Shown here: positions 7,934 through 16,705 of the stretch, piece by piece
Layout of the letters: each line of letters begins with the position of its first letter
How positions within the stretch are numbered: position 1 is the stretch's first letter
NCBI GenBank assembly: GCA_003600225.1
Contig: QZFT01000034.1
Location: 215,577 to 279,576, forward strand
Origin: Pseudonocardiaceae bacterium YIM PH 21723
GTDB lineage: Bacteria > Actinomycetota > Actinomycetes > Mycobacteriales > Pseudonocardiaceae
Direction of reading: 5' to 3'
DNA: 64,000 bases
Position numbers and translations under genes: made by a program
The notes under the pieces: generated by a model
Told to the model about the DNA's origin: nothing
Database searches by the model: none
What the model saw: only the letters and a program-made list of their open reading frames with translations

Positions 7934-9745
7934 GTGAAAATCGGTTTTGTGCAAAGGAATTTGAGACGAACTGTCCTAGGGTTCGGAACCGCCTTGCTCC
8001 TGGGGGCCGGAGTACTCACCACACCCGCGGCGGCCACGGCCGAGGCGAAGGTGGTCCCGGTGCAGGTCACCGGGCCGGTGAGCGAACGATTCAACATGGT
8101 CTTCCTCGGCGACGGGTACACCGAAGCCGAGTTACCCAAGTTCCGCTCCAATGTGGACAAACACCTGAACGTGCTGTGGTCCATCGAGCCGTTCAAGACC
8201 TATCGCAGCTACATCAACGTGTTCACCGTGGAGACCCCGTCTCCCGAGTCCGGTGTGGACTGTGACCCGAAACTCGACTCACCCCGTAAGAACACGGTGC
8301 TGGACATGGGTTTCTGGGGCGGCTGCGCCGCGCAGAGCCCGCAGCGGCTCCTGGTCGTGGACACCGGCAAGGCGAACAAGTACGCGGACCTGGTGACCGG
8401 CACCGCCTCGGGCAACCGGCAGATCGTCGCGCTGGCCAACAGCGACACCTACGGCGGCGCGGGCGGGCCCTGGGCCACGGCCTCCGGCGGCAACGCGCTG
8501 TCCTCGCTGATCACCCCGCACGAACTGGGTCACTCCCTGGGCGGGCTGGACGACGAGTACGACTACTACCAGCGTGGCCAGGCCGGGGCGCCGTACACCG
8601 GCAAGGAACCCGGCTCGATCCACCACACCCTGCTCACCGAGCAGCAGATGCGGCAGGAACAGGCCAAGTGGTGGCGCTGGCTGGGTGAGCCCAGCGAGTC
8701 CGGCGGAAAGATCGGCCGGTACGAGGGCGGTTCCTACGCGGCCTCCGGAATCTGGCGGCCCAGCAGGCATTCGATGATGAAGTCCCTCGGCTACGACTTC
8801 GACCAGATCAGCCGGGAACGGATGACCCAGCGGATCGCCGGCAAGGTCAACCTACTGTCCGGCGGGACGCCGGGCGACAAGCCGGTGGGCACCGACCGGC
8901 CGGTGACCGTCCAGACCCTGCACCCCACCGACCACGCGCTGAACGTCGACTGGACCCTGGACGGCAGCCCGGTACCGGAAGCGAAGAACAAGCGGGAGTT
9001 CGACTTCACCGGCCGCTGGCTGTGGTCCGGCAAGCACACGCTGACCGCGACCGTCACCGACCCGACCCCGTTCGTCCGCGACCCCGCCGTCCGCGATTCG
9101 GCGGCATTGACCCGCAGTCGCACGTGGACGGTGGACACCGCGGTCACCAGCCCGCCTGCCTCCACTGTGGACTTCGCGGCCTCCTCCCCCACCGACAAGC
9201 CGGTGCGGGTGGGCGGAAACCTGTACGCGGAGCCGAATCAGCCGGCCAAGGTGCGCTGGACGGTCGACGGCAGGTCGGCGCGGACGGCGGCCGATGACCG
9301 GGATCTGATCGTGCCCGCCGGAGCGAAGAAGGTCACCGCGACCGTCGGCGACCAGAGTCGCACGTGGACGGTGGACAGCACCGCGCCCACAGTGGACATC
9401 GCACTGTCCACCAAGGACGGCGAAGGCCCGATCGGCATGAAGCTGACCGGCAAGGACGACCAGCCCGGCTATGTGGTGAACCAGTTCCGCCTGGATGGCG
9501 ACGGGTGGCACACCTACTACGGCTGGCCGACCGATGCCGAGGCACCGTTCCAGTTCACCGCGACCGGGACCGAAGTGGACGGTCTGGTGTACGGCAACCT
9601 CGGGCCGGAGGGCATGTCCACCTCCAGCTTCGTCCAGCGCAAGCCCGGCTACGGCAGGCACACCATCGAGTACCGCGCCGTGGACGCGGCCGGGAACGTC
9701 AGCGCCACCCGGTCGGTCCAGGTGACGCTGCGCGCTCCACGCTAG
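7934..9745 (+). CDS. Secreted zinc metallopeptidase, M64 (IgA peptidase) type
   Basis: About 603 residues. The N terminus is a basic stretch (QRNLRRT) and a hydrophobic core ending TTPAAATAEA, a signal peptide. The catalytic domain holds HELGHSLGGLDDEYD near residues 196-210, the HExxHxxxxxxD zinc signature of M64 peptidases. The C-terminal half looks like tandem beta-sandwich modules in which SRTWTVD occurs twice, ending in an Ig-like YRAVDAAGNVSATRSVQV module, so it probably binds a surface or polymer. The start is uncertain: GTG at 7934 or 7949. It ends directly against the stop of the convergent DoxX gene. Confidence 0.8.
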   Translation: MKIGFVQRNLRRTVLGFGTALLLGAGVLTTPAAATAEAKVVPVQVTGPVSERFNMVFLGDGYTEAELPKFRSNVDKHLNVLWSIEPFKTYRSYINVFTVETPSPESGVDCDPKLDSPRKNTVLDMGFWGGCAAQSPQRLLVVDTGKANKYADLVTGTASGNRQIVALANSDTYGGAGGPWATASGGNALSSLITPHELGHSLGGLDDEYDYYQRGQAGAPYTGKEPGSIHHTLLTEQQMRQEQAKWWRWLGEPSESGGKIGRYEGGSYAASGIWRPSRHSMMKSLGYDFDQISRERMTQRIAGKVNLLSGGTPGDKPVGTDRPVTVQTLHPTDHALNVDWTLDGSPVPEAKNKREFDFTGRWLWSGKHTLTATVTDPTPFVRDPAVRDSAALTRSRTWTVDTAVTSPPASTVDFAASSPTDKPVRVGGNLYAEPNQPAKVRWTVDGRSARTAADDRDLIVPAGAKKVTATVGDQSRTWTVDSTAPTVDIALSTKDGEGPIGMKLTGKDDQPGYVVNQFRLDGDGWHTYYGWPTDAEAPFQFTATGTEVDGLVYGNLGPEGMSTSSFVQRKPGYGRHTIEYRAVDAAGNVSATRSVQVTLRAPR

Positions 9746-10150
9746 CTAGAAGAGTGGGCCGGTGACCGTCCAGCCGATCACGTCCTTGCTGTACAGGACG
9801 AAGACCAGCAGGGCGGCACCGGCCAGCGCGATGTTCTTCATGAACTGCGCCTGCTCACCCTGCTTGGCCTGCGGATCGGCCACGGTCCAGAAGTTGTGGA
9901 ACAGGAAGCCGGAGGACAGCAGGAACACGAACAGCATGAGCGCGCCCAGGTCACCCCACAGCCCCAAGAGGACGAACAGGCCGCCGGCCAGCAACCAGAC
10001 CCCGCTGGCGATCACGCTCAGCTTGGGCGAGGGCAGGCCCTTGGACTCTGCGTACGGCGCCATGGCCTCGGCGTTGGCCATGTGTCCGAAGGCGGAGCCG
10101 AGGAATAGTAGGGCGAACAGGATGCGGCCGATCAGAGCGATGATGTCCAC
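9746..10150 (-). CDS. DoxX family membrane protein
   Basis: A 134-residue protein with four hydrophobic segments and the DoxX pattern (LIGRILFALLFLGSAFGHM near the start, FLLSSGFLFHNFW in the middle). DoxX-like proteins are small membrane proteins linked to quinone-dependent electron transfer or thiosulfate oxidation in some organisms; most bacterial members are uncharacterised. It starts at GTG 10150 with GGACGG upstream. The stop codon abuts that of the metallopeptidase with no bases between. Confidence 0.8.
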   Translation of the reverse strand: MDIIALIGRILFALLFLGSAFGHMANAEAMAPYAESKGLPSPKLSVIASGVWLLAGGLFVLLGLWGDLGALMLFVFLLSSGFLFHNFWTVADPQAKQGEQAQFMKNIALAGAALLVFVLYSKDVIGWTVTGPLF

Positions 10151-10198
10151 AGTGCACCGTCCTTGAGCTTCGCGGACCCCTGTGCGACAAGCATGCGC

Positions 10199-10660
10199 CT
10201 ATTTGCGCGGGTCCACCGGGTGAATCTTCTCCGGGGTGGACCCGGGCTGATCGTTGCCGACCTCATAGGTCCGCGGCTCCGGGACCCGATCGTCCTGATC
10301 CGGGACGGGTCCGGTCGGGACCTGCCCCATGCCGTGCTTCCGCTCGAACTCGGCGACCTCCTGCTCCTGGTGCCTGCGGTGGAAGACCCCGACGGCGATT
10401 CCGTACAACACGGCCAGCAGCAGTAGCAGCAGTCCCAGTCGCAGCAAGAAGTTCCTGATGGGTTCCCCCTCGAACGGATACACGCTGATCAACACCACGA
10501 CGCCGAGGGTGGCCAGGTGGAAGGGGATCGAGGCCAGCGCAGCTCCCGCACCGCCGCGCTTACCACCGACGTACTTGCGGCCGTTGTAGCTGAACATCTG
10601 ACCGCTCACGACGGCGATCACCACTCCGACAATCAGGAACAACACGATTTCGGTGCCCAT
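10199..10660 (-). CDS. Hypothetical membrane protein
   Basis: A 153-residue protein that I do not recognise. It has a hydrophobic N-terminal segment (IVLFLIVGVVIAVV), two central membrane segments (ATLGVVVLISVY and LGLLLLLLAVLYGIAVGVF) and a charged, proline-rich cytoplasmic tail. The ATG at 10660 is chosen because AGAGGGG lies about 9 nt upstream, rather than the longer GTG-initiated reading at 10726. It is followed by the DoxX gene in the same direction, 48 bp away, so the two may be cotranscribed. Confidence 0.6.
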   Translation of the reverse strand: MGTEIVLFLIVGVVIAVVSGQMFSYNGRKYVGGKRGGAGAALASIPFHLATLGVVVLISVYPFEGEPIRNFLLRLGLLLLLLAVLYGIAVGVFHRRHQEQEVAEFERKHGMGQVPTGPVPDQDDRVPEPRTYEVGNDQPGSTPEKIHPVDPRK

Positions 10661-10726
10661 CAGTGCCACCCCTCTCCGGTGTTCATGGCCAAGGAATGCC
10701 ACCGATCCGGCGACCACAAACGTCAC

Positions 10727-11374
10727 TCAACCGGTCGATGGATCCAGCCGCACACAGCACTCCCCCGGCTCGGGCTGCAACCGTGCGTGCACCGAGGCGT
10801 CCCGCAGCCCGGTCAGCAGGCCGCTCAGGTAGGCGTGGTTCAGCCCGCAGACCAGCTCCGGCTGCTGGGCCACGAGTGGGTGGAACGGACAGTTGCGCAG
10901 CCGCAGCCCGTCCTCGGCCCGCTCGGGTTCGAAGCCGTGCTCGGTCAGCAGGTCGAGGAGTTCCGCGCCGCGCGCCGCGGTGCCCACCCGTTCGCCGCGC
11001 TCCTCCGCCACCCGGGTCACCGCCTGCTGCGCCGACTCGCCGGCGGCCCTGGCCAGCAGCGCGTCCATCAGCACCGAGGCCAGCAGCCCGGGCTCCCGGG
11101 GCGGCAGGCAGACCCGCAGGTCATCGGTGGCCGGGGTGTACACCTTCGGCCGCCTGCCGACCCGGCCGACGGGGGCCGATCCCGCCTGGAGCAGTCCGGC
11201 GTCGACGAGTTTGTCCAGGTGAAAGGCGGCCAGCTTGCGGGAGATGCCCACGGCCTCGGCGGCCTCGTCCCGGCCGACCGGGCGCCGGGCGGCGCGGACG
11301 AACCGGTACAGACCCGACCGATGTGGGTCATCCAGGGTGGCGACCGCGGCGATCGCTTGACCGGAGCTCGACAT
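10727..11374 (-). CDS. SufR-like Cys-rich helix-turn-helix regulator
   Basis: A 215-residue regulator with an ArsR/DeoR-like winged helix (ISRKLAAFHLDKLVDAGLL) and a C-terminal domain carrying NCPFHP, LVCGLNHAYLSGLL and a CC pair. This Cys arrangement resembles SufR-type regulators, where cysteines hold an iron-sulfur cluster that controls DNA binding. It is divergent from folE with only 45 bp between starts, so it probably controls itself and the folE-reductase pair in response to iron, redox state or metal. The iron-sulfur cluster is inferred from the motif only. Confidence 0.7.
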   Translation of the reverse strand: MSSSGQAIAAVATLDDPHRSGLYRFVRAARRPVGRDEAAEAVGISRKLAAFHLDKLVDAGLLQAGSAPVGRVGRRPKVYTPATDDLRVCLPPREPGLLASVLMDALLARAAGESAQQAVTRVAEERGERVGTAARGAELLDLLTEHGFEPERAEDGLRLRNCPFHPLVAQQPELVCGLNHAYLSGLLTGLRDASVHARLQPEPGECCVRLDPSTG

Positions 11375-11419
11375 AAAACCAAACTCTATTAGTAAAACTA
11401 GTTCGAGGGAAGGACGCCC
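11375..11419. promoter_or_regulatory. Divergent promoter and operator region, SufR-like regulator / folE
   Basis: This 45-bp AT-rich spacer is very unlike the surrounding DNA. It contains the imperfect inverted repeat AACTctATTAGtaaaactAGTT near 11382-11403 and must carry both promoters. It is the obvious target of the regulator at 10727-11374. Confidence 0.5.
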
Positions 11420-12004
11420 ATGACCGCTTTGCGGGTGGTACCCGAGCCGGGGGCCGAGGTCGACCTGGCCGGCGCCGAGAAGGCGGCCGGGGAATTCCTC
11501 ACCGCGCTGGGTGTCACGGTGGACGACGCGACGCCGGGGCGGATGGCCCGGGCGTACCACGAACTGTTCACGCCCCGGGAGTTCGACCTCACCACGTTCC
11601 CCAACGACGAGGGCTACGACGAGCTGGTCTTAGCCCGCTCGATCCCGGTCAGATCGGTGTGCGAGCACCACCTGCTGCCCTTCACCGGGATCGCCCACGT
11701 GGGTTATCTGCCGAGCGAACGCATCCTCGGACTGTCCAAACTGGCCAGGATCGTGGAGTACTTCGCATGCAGGCCGCAGGTGCAGGAGCGGCTGACCAAG
11801 CAGGTCGCCGACTGGCTGGCCGAACAACTTCAGCCGAAGGGGGTTGGAGTGGTGATCGAAGCGGAACACAGCTGTATGACCCAACGAGGCGTGCGGGCGC
11901 TCGGGGCGACGACGGTCACCTCGACCATGCTCGGCGCGCTGCGCGAGGACCCCCGTTCCCGCCAGGAATTCTTCTCGCTCACCCAAGGAGGCGCAGGACA
12001 GTGA
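11420..12004 (+). CDS. folE: GTP cyclohydrolase I
   Basis: A 194-residue enzyme converting GTP to 7,8-dihydroneopterin triphosphate, the first step of tetrahydrofolate and pterin synthesis. The zinc ligands are all present ([10 protein letters not shown] and HSCMTQRG), along with the conserved [21 protein letters not shown] precedes the ATG. Its stop overlaps the next start (GTGA), so it is translationally coupled to a flavoprotein reductase rather than to other folate genes. That suggests an extra, regulated copy supplying pterin for a special need, perhaps under metal or redox stress; this last point is inference. Confidence 0.93.
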   Translation: MTALRVVPEPGAEVDLAGAEKAAGEFLTALGVTVDDATPGRMARAYHELFTPREFDLTTFPNDEGYDELVLARSIPVRSVCEHHLLPFTGIAHVGYLPSERILGLSKLARIVEYFACRPQVQERLTKQVADWLAEQLQPKGVGVVIEAEHSCMTQRGVRALGATTVTSTMLGALREDPRSRQEFFSLTQGGAGQ

Positions 12005-13176
12005 CACAGCGGATGGTGATCATCGGGGCCGGGCTGGCCGGCGGCAAGGCCGTCGAACAGCTGCGCGAGCAGGGCTACACCGGCGAGATCACGCTGATCG
12101 GCCAGGAGAACCACCGTCCCTACGAGCGACCACCGTTGTCCAAGGGCTACCTGCAGGGCAAGGACGAGAAGGAGAGCGTCTTCCTGCACCCGCTGGCCTG
12201 GTACGGCGAGCACAAGGTGGACCTGCGGCTGGGCAACCCGGCGACCGCCGTCGATCCGGCCGCGCATCGCGTCACCCTGCGCGACGGGTCCACAGTGGAG
12301 TACGCCAAGCTGCTGCTGGCCACCGGTTCCGCGCCACGGCAGCTGCCCGGCGCCACCGGCGTGCGGTACCTGCGCACGGTGGACGACTCGGCGCAGCTGC
12401 GTGAACTGCTGGACAGCGCGCGGCGGATCGTGATCATCGGCGCGGGCTGGGTGGGCCTGGAGGTGGCCGCCGCCGCGCGGGCGAAGGACGTCGCCGTCAC
12501 GGTGATCGAGAGCGCGGAACTGCCGCTGCTGCGGGTACTCGGCCCGGAGGTGGCGCAGGTGTTCGCCGACCTGCACACCGCTCATGGCGTGGATTTCCGG
12601 TTCGGCGCCCAGGCGTCCGATGTGGACGGCTCCGGGGCCACTGTGGACGGTGCGCGGATCGAGGCGGACGCGGTGCTCGTCGGCATCGGCATCACGCCGA
12701 ACACCGAGCTCGCGGAGGCGGCCGGGCTGACCGTCGACAACGGAATCGTGGTGGACGCCGGGCTGCGCACCAGTGACCCGGACATCTACGCGGCCGGCGA
12801 CGTGGCCAACCACGCGCATCCGGTGCTGGGCAAGGGAATCCGGGTCGAGCACTGGGCGAACGCGTTGAACCAGCCCGCTGTCGCGGTCACCGGGATGCTC
12901 GGCGGCTCCGGCTCGTACGAGCGGCAGCCCTACTTCTACACCGACCAGTACGACCTGGGCATGGAGTACCGCGGTTACGTCGAACCCGGCGGCTACGACC
13001 GGGTGGTGCTCCGCGGCGACGTCGAGAAGCGCGAGTTCCACGCCTTCTGGCTCCAGGACAACACGGTCCTCGCGGCGATGAACGTCAACCTCTGGGACGA
13101 CGGCGACGCCCTCGCCGCCCTCATCGGCAAGCAGGTCGACCCCGACCGCCTCGCCGACACCTCGATCCCCCTCTGA
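12001..13176 (+). CDS. FAD-dependent ferredoxin/rubredoxin-reductase-like protein
   Basis: A 391-residue flavoprotein with [14 protein letters not shown] at the N terminus (FAD), a second dinucleotide fold [10 protein letters not shown] (NADH), [22 protein letters not shown], and a C-terminal reductase domain from about residue 320. This is the layout of ferredoxin reductases that pass electrons from NADH to ferredoxins feeding monooxygenases or P450s. It overlaps folE by 4 nt and shares its regulator. No ferredoxin or P450 gene is adjacent, so its electron acceptor lies elsewhere. A perfect hairpin follows 5 bp after the stop. Confidence 0.88.
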   Translation: MTQRMVIIGAGLAGGKAVEQLREQGYTGEITLIGQENHRPYERPPLSKGYLQGKDEKESVFLHPLAWYGEHKVDLRLGNPATAVDPAAHRVTLRDGSTVEYAKLLLATGSAPRQLPGATGVRYLRTVDDSAQLRELLDSARRIVIIGAGWVGLEVAAAARAKDVAVTVIESAELPLLRVLGPEVAQVFADLHTAHGVDFRFGAQASDVDGSGATVDGARIEADAVLVGIGITPNTELAEAAGLTVDNGIVVDAGLRTSDPDIYAAGDVANHAHPVLGKGIRVEHWANALNQPAVAVTGMLGGSGSYERQPYFYTDQYDLGMEYRGYVEPGGYDRVVLRGDVEKREFHAFWLQDNTVLAAMNVNLWDDGDALAALIGKQVDPDRLADTSIPL

Positions 13177-13181
13177 TCGCT

Positions 13182-13232
13182 CCGAAGTTGGCGATGTTCG
13201 CGGCTCTGTCCCGCGAACATCGCCAACTTCGG
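13182..13232. repeat. Hairpin repeat family 1, copy 1 (terminator-like)
   Basis: Two perfectly complementary 22-bp arms (13182-13203 and 13211-13232), each containing CGAAGTTGGCGATGTTCG or its complement, enclose a 7-nt loop. It begins 5 bp after the reductase stop and is probably its terminator. Four relatives occur at 22066, 35680, 45427 and 49667. Confidence 0.8.
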
Positions 13233-13285
13233 GACACCGTTCGCCGGGAAAGCGCTCTCCTTGACGACGCGTGGGGCGCGGGCGT

Positions 13286-13339
13286 ACGTTCGAAGAGAGA
13301 ACGTGCGTGCGCTATGCGAACAAATTTGGGCGAACAAAT
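13286..13339. promoter_or_regulatory. Candidate IclR operator and direct repeat before the CoA-transferase genes
   Basis: An inverted repeat ACGTTC-N7-GAACGT spans 13286-13304, and the 10-mer GCGAACAAAT occurs twice, at 13316-13325 and 13330-13339, with 14-bp spacing. TTGACG at 13261 could be a -35 box. The IclR regulator encoded as third gene of the operon is the natural ligand. Confidence 0.5.
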
Positions 13340-13351
13340 CAGGAGCGTGCA

Positions 13352-14152
13352 GTGGCTCGAATCGTCTCGCTCGCCGACGCGGTCGCCGAGCTGATCCACG
13401 ACGGTGACTCCGTCGCGTTGGAGGGCTTCACCCACCTCATCCCGATGGCCGCCGGGCAGGAGATCATCCGCCAGCGGCGCCGGGACCTGACGCTGATCCG
13501 GATGACGCCGGACATCGTCTACGACCGGATGATCGGCGCCGGATGCGCGGGCAAGCTGATCTTCTCCTGGGGCGGTAACCCGGGTGTCGGCTCGCTGCAC
13601 CGGTTCCGGGACGCGGTGGAGAACGGCTGGCCGGTGCCCCTGGAGGTGGAGGAACACAGCCACGCGGGCATGGCCAACCGGTACATCGCCGGCGCGTCCG
13701 GGCTGCCGTTCGCGGTGCTGCGCGGCTACACCGGCACCGATCTGCCGGGCGTGACCAGCACCATCGCCACGGTGACCTGCCCGTTCACCGGCGAAGAGCT
13801 GACCGCGGTGCCCGCGGTGAACCCGGACGTCACGGTCATCCACGCGCAGCGCGCCGACCGCAAGGGCAACGTGCAGCTGTGGGGCCTGCTCGGCGTGCAG
13901 AAGGAAGCCGTGCTGGCCGCGAAGCGCAGCCTGGTCACCGTGGAGGAGATCGTCGACGAGCTGACCCCGGTGCCCGGCGCGATCACGCTGCCCGGCTGGG
14001 CGGTCACGTTGGTCGCCGAGGCGCCGAATGGTGCGCATCCCTCCTACGCTCAGGGGTATACCGAGCGGGACAACGACTACTACGCGCAGTGGGACGGCAT
14101 CAGCCGGGACCGCGAGGCGTTCGGCGACTGGCTGGCGGAGGTGACGGCATGA
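13352..14152 (+). CDS. catI: 3-oxoadipate CoA-transferase, alpha subunit
   Basis: A 266-residue class I CoA-transferase subunit very like CatI/PcaI. The stretches VALEGFTHLIPMAAG, TFSWGGNPGVGSLH-like FSWGGNPGVGSLHR, and VIHAQRADRKGNVQLWG are characteristic. With the beta subunit it moves CoA from succinyl-CoA to 3-oxoadipate in the lower catechol/protocatechuate pathway. The GTG at 13352 has AGGAGC 6 nt upstream. Its stop overlaps the next ATG (ATGA). No other beta-ketoadipate genes lie in the window, so the rest of the pathway must be elsewhere. Another short-chain 3-oxoacid substrate cannot be excluded. Confidence 0.88.
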   Translation: MARIVSLADAVAELIHDGDSVALEGFTHLIPMAAGQEIIRQRRRDLTLIRMTPDIVYDRMIGAGCAGKLIFSWGGNPGVGSLHRFRDAVENGWPVPLEVEEHSHAGMANRYIAGASGLPFAVLRGYTGTDLPGVTSTIATVTCPFTGEELTAVPAVNPDVTVIHAQRADRKGNVQLWGLLGVQKEAVLAAKRSLVTVEEIVDELTPVPGAITLPGWAVTLVAEAPNGAHPSYAQGYTERDNDYYAQWDGISRDREAFGDWLAEVTA

Positions 14153-14844
14153 GCTACACCAAGGACGAGATGATGTCGGTGGCCGCGGCGCGGGTGCTGA
14201 CCGATGACACCCGCTGCTTCGTCGGCATCGGCCTGCCGTCCACCGCGGCCAACCTGGCCCGCAACACGCACGCCCCGGACCTGGTGCTGATCTACGAGTC
14301 GGGCGCGCTCGGCGCCAAGCCCGACCGGCTGCCCGCGTCCATCGGCGACGGCATCCTCGGCGAGACCGCGGACGCGGTCGTCGGGGTCGGCGAGGTGTTC
14401 AACTACTGGCTGCAGCCCGGCCGAATCGACGTGGGTTTCCTGGGCGCGGCGCAGCTGGACCGGCACGGCAGGATCAACACGACGGTCGTCGGCGACTACG
14501 CGCATCCGAAGGTGCGGCTGCCCGGCGCGGGTGGCGCGCCGGAGATCGCGTCCTCCTGCAAGCAGACGTTCGTGGTGCTGCGGCACACGCCGCGGGCACT
14601 GGTGGACCGGGTGGACTTCGTGACCTCGCACGGCAAGGGCCCGGCGCTGGTGATCACCGACCTGGGCGAGCTGCGCCCGGTGGACGGCGAACTGACGCTG
14701 ACCGCGATCCATCCCGGGGTCACCGTGGAGGAGGTCCGCGCGGCCACCGGCTGGGAGCTGCGGGTCGCGGAGGACCTGGTCGAGACCGAGGCGCCCACCG
14801 AGGCCGAACTGACCGCCCTGCGGGAGTTGAAGGCCAGGTCATGA
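14149..14844 (+). CDS. catJ: 3-oxoadipate CoA-transferase, beta subunit
   Basis: A 231-residue subunit matching CatJ/PcaJ. It contains the catalytic Glu in LIYESGALGAKP, the SIGDG segment, GRIDVGFLGAAQLDRHGRIN and the KVRLPGAGGAPEIA glycine-rich loop. The Glu forms the covalent CoA-thioester during transfer. It is shorter than Pseudomonas CatJ, lacking an internal insertion near HGKGPALVITDL. It overlaps both neighbours by 4 nt, so alpha, beta and regulator form one tightly coupled unit. Confidence 0.88.
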   Translation: MSYTKDEMMSVAAARVLTDDTRCFVGIGLPSTAANLARNTHAPDLVLIYESGALGAKPDRLPASIGDGILGETADAVVGVGEVFNYWLQPGRIDVGFLGAAQLDRHGRINTTVVGDYAHPKVRLPGAGGAPEIASSCKQTFVVLRHTPRALVDRVDFVTSHGKGPALVITDLGELRPVDGELTLTAIHPGVTVEEVRAATGWELRVAEDLVETEAPTEAELTALRELKARS

Positions 14845-15602
14845 GCGAACACGTGCAGTCGCTGGCCCGGGGGCTGGCGGTGATCAAGGCCTTCGACGCG
14901 GGGAACCCGCGGCTCACGCTGAGCGAGGTGGCCAAGATCGCCGATCTGACCCGGGCGGCGGCGCGCCGGTTCCTGCTCACCCTGGTCGACCTCGGCTATG
15001 TGCGCACCGACGGCAAGTACTTCTGGCTGACGGCCAGGGTCCTGGAACTGGGCTTCGCGTTCCTGTCCGGCACCACCCTGCCCGAGGTCGCCCGGCCGCA
15101 CCTGGACGCACTGTCCGCAGAGGTCGGCGAGTCCTGCTCGGTGTCCATTCTGGACGGCACGGACATCGTCTACATCGCCCGGTCCGCGGTGTCCCGGATC
15201 ATGTCGGTGCGCATCGACGTCGGCACCCGTTTCCCGGCGTTCGCCACCTCCATGGGCCAGGTGCTGCTGGCCGGCCTGGACGGCCCGGCGCTCGCCGGGC
15301 TGCTGGACGCGGTGACCTTCGACCCGATCACCACGCAGACCACCGCAACCCCGGCGGACCTGACCGGCAAGCTGCGCGAGGTCCGCAAGCAGGGCTGGGC
15401 CGTGGTGGACCAGGAACTGGAGGTCGGCCTGCGCTCGGTGGCCGTGCCGATCCGCGACCGGTCCGGCGAGGTCATCGCCGCCGCCAACGTGGCCACCCAC
15501 GCCGGCCGCACCACCCTGGACGCCGTCCGCCGCACACTGCTCCCCCGGCTGCAGGCCACCTGCCGCGGCATCGAATCAGACCTGGTGATGACCACCCCCT
15601 AG
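14841..15602 (+). CDS. IclR-family regulator, PcaR/PobR type
   Basis: A 253-residue regulator with an N-terminal winged helix (QSLARGLAVIKAFDAGNPRLTLSEVAKI) and a C-terminal IclR ligand domain. The N-terminal pattern is that of the PcaR/PobR/PcaU group, which respond to aromatic catabolites such as 3-oxoadipate. It is the third gene of the catIJ operon with a 4-nt overlap, so it likely controls the operon from the inverted repeat at 13286-13304 and is autoregulated. Confidence 0.88.
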   Translation: MSEHVQSLARGLAVIKAFDAGNPRLTLSEVAKIADLTRAAARRFLLTLVDLGYVRTDGKYFWLTARVLELGFAFLSGTTLPEVARPHLDALSAEVGESCSVSILDGTDIVYIARSAVSRIMSVRIDVGTRFPAFATSMGQVLLAGLDGPALAGLLDAVTFDPITTQTTATPADLTGKLREVRKQGWAVVDQELEVGLRSVAVPIRDRSGEVIAAANVATHAGRTTLDAVRRTLLPRLQATCRGIESDLVMTTP

Positions 15603-15611
15603 GCTCGGCGG

Positions 15612-16520
15612 GTGGAGATCTTCCGCCGCTGGGCATCGAACCCGGCCGTGCAGCGCCGGGTCGCATACGCCGTCGTGGCCGCCCAGATCCTGGTCGCCCT
15701 CGGCGGCGCCGTCGTCCGGGTCACCGGCTCCGGACTGGGCTGCCCGACCTGGCCGCAGTGCACCCCGGGCAGCCTGCTGCCCACCGACGACCCGGAACTG
15801 GGTCAGCTGCACCAGTGGATCGAGTTCGGCAACCGGCTGCTGGGCGCGGGCGTGGGCCTGATCAGCGCGCTGGTCTTCCTGGTGGCCATCGCCGCCCGGC
15901 CCCGGCGCCGCCGGCTGATCCTGCTCGCGTCCACCATGCCCCTGGGAGTGCTGGCCCAGGGCGTGATCGGCGGTTTCACCGTGCTGATGGGCCTGCGGTG
16001 GTGGACCGTCGCGTTGCACTTCGTGCCGTCCGCGGTGCTGGTCTGGTGCGCGGTCCTGCTGGCCAGGGCGGTCGGCGAGGGCGATGGCCCCGCCGAGTCA
16101 CTGGTCCCCCGGCCGGTGCGCGCGCTGCTGATCACCATGACCGGCACGCTGGCGTTGCTGCTGGTCAGCGGCACCCTGGTGACGGGCGCCGGTCCACACG
16201 CGGGCGATGCCCGCACGTCCCGGCTGAACCTGCCGGTGACCGACCTGGCTCAGCTACACGGCGACGTGTTGTGCCTGTTCCTGGGCCTGCTGATCGCCCT
16301 CGGTTTCGTCCTGCGACCGCTGTCGGGGCTCGCCTGGCGCCGCTACCGGCTGCTGCTCGCCGCGGTGCTGAGCCAGGCAACGATCGGCATCGTGCAGTAC
16401 CGGCTGGGCGTCCCCATCGTCCTGGCCGCGCTACACGTCCTCCTGGCCATGCTCACCGTGGCCGCCCTCGCCGGAGTCTGGGTCGCCACCCGCGAGCGGG
16501 CCCCCACGCCCTCCTCCTGA
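15612..16520 (+). CDS. ctaA: Heme A synthase
   Basis: A 302-residue polytopic membrane protein of the COX15/CtaA family, which oxidises heme O to heme A for the aa3 cytochrome oxidase. It has about eight membrane segments, the cysteine loop GLGCPTWPQC after segment 1, and the heme-ligand histidines in QLHQWIEFGNR and in later helices (VALHFVP, AQLHGD, ALHVLLA). It begins at GTG 15612, 9 nt after the IclR stop. In many actinobacteria ctaA lies next to ctaB or the suf genes; here neither is adjacent. A long hairpin follows the stop. Confidence 0.9.
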   Translation: MEIFRRWASNPAVQRRVAYAVVAAQILVALGGAVVRVTGSGLGCPTWPQCTPGSLLPTDDPELGQLHQWIEFGNRLLGAGVGLISALVFLVAIAARPRRRRLILLASTMPLGVLAQGVIGGFTVLMGLRWWTVALHFVPSAVLVWCAVLLARAVGEGDGPAESLVPRPVRALLITMTGTLALLLVSGTLVTGAGPHAGDARTSRLNLPVTDLAQLHGDVLCLFLGLLIALGFVLRPLSGLAWRRYRLLLAAVLSQATIGIVQYRLGVPIVLAALHVLLAMLTVAALAGVWVATRERAPTPSS

Positions 16521-16525
16521 GCGCT

Positions 16526-16581
16526 TTGTTGTGTCTTCAAGATGGAACAACGGGCATCGATCCATCTTGAAGACACGACAA
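16526..16581. terminator. Long hairpin after ctaA
   Basis: Arms of 21 bp (16526-16546 and 16561-16581) pair with one mismatch around a 14-nt loop. The arm includes GTGTCTTCAAGATGGA. It lies 6 nt after the ctaA stop. The core GTCTTCAAGAYGGA recurs in the hairpin at 58586-58632, so it is a repeated element as well as a likely terminator. Confidence 0.7.
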
Positions 16582-16705
16582 TGGGTTTATTTCAGTTGTC
16601 GCTGAAGTCATTGGGTGCACAGGGATACCGAGTTCGGGTATCGCTCGTTCGGTGAATATGAATTGTTTTCATGTTCACCTAGCGTGAGGGGTGGAGGTGG
16701 TCGGA

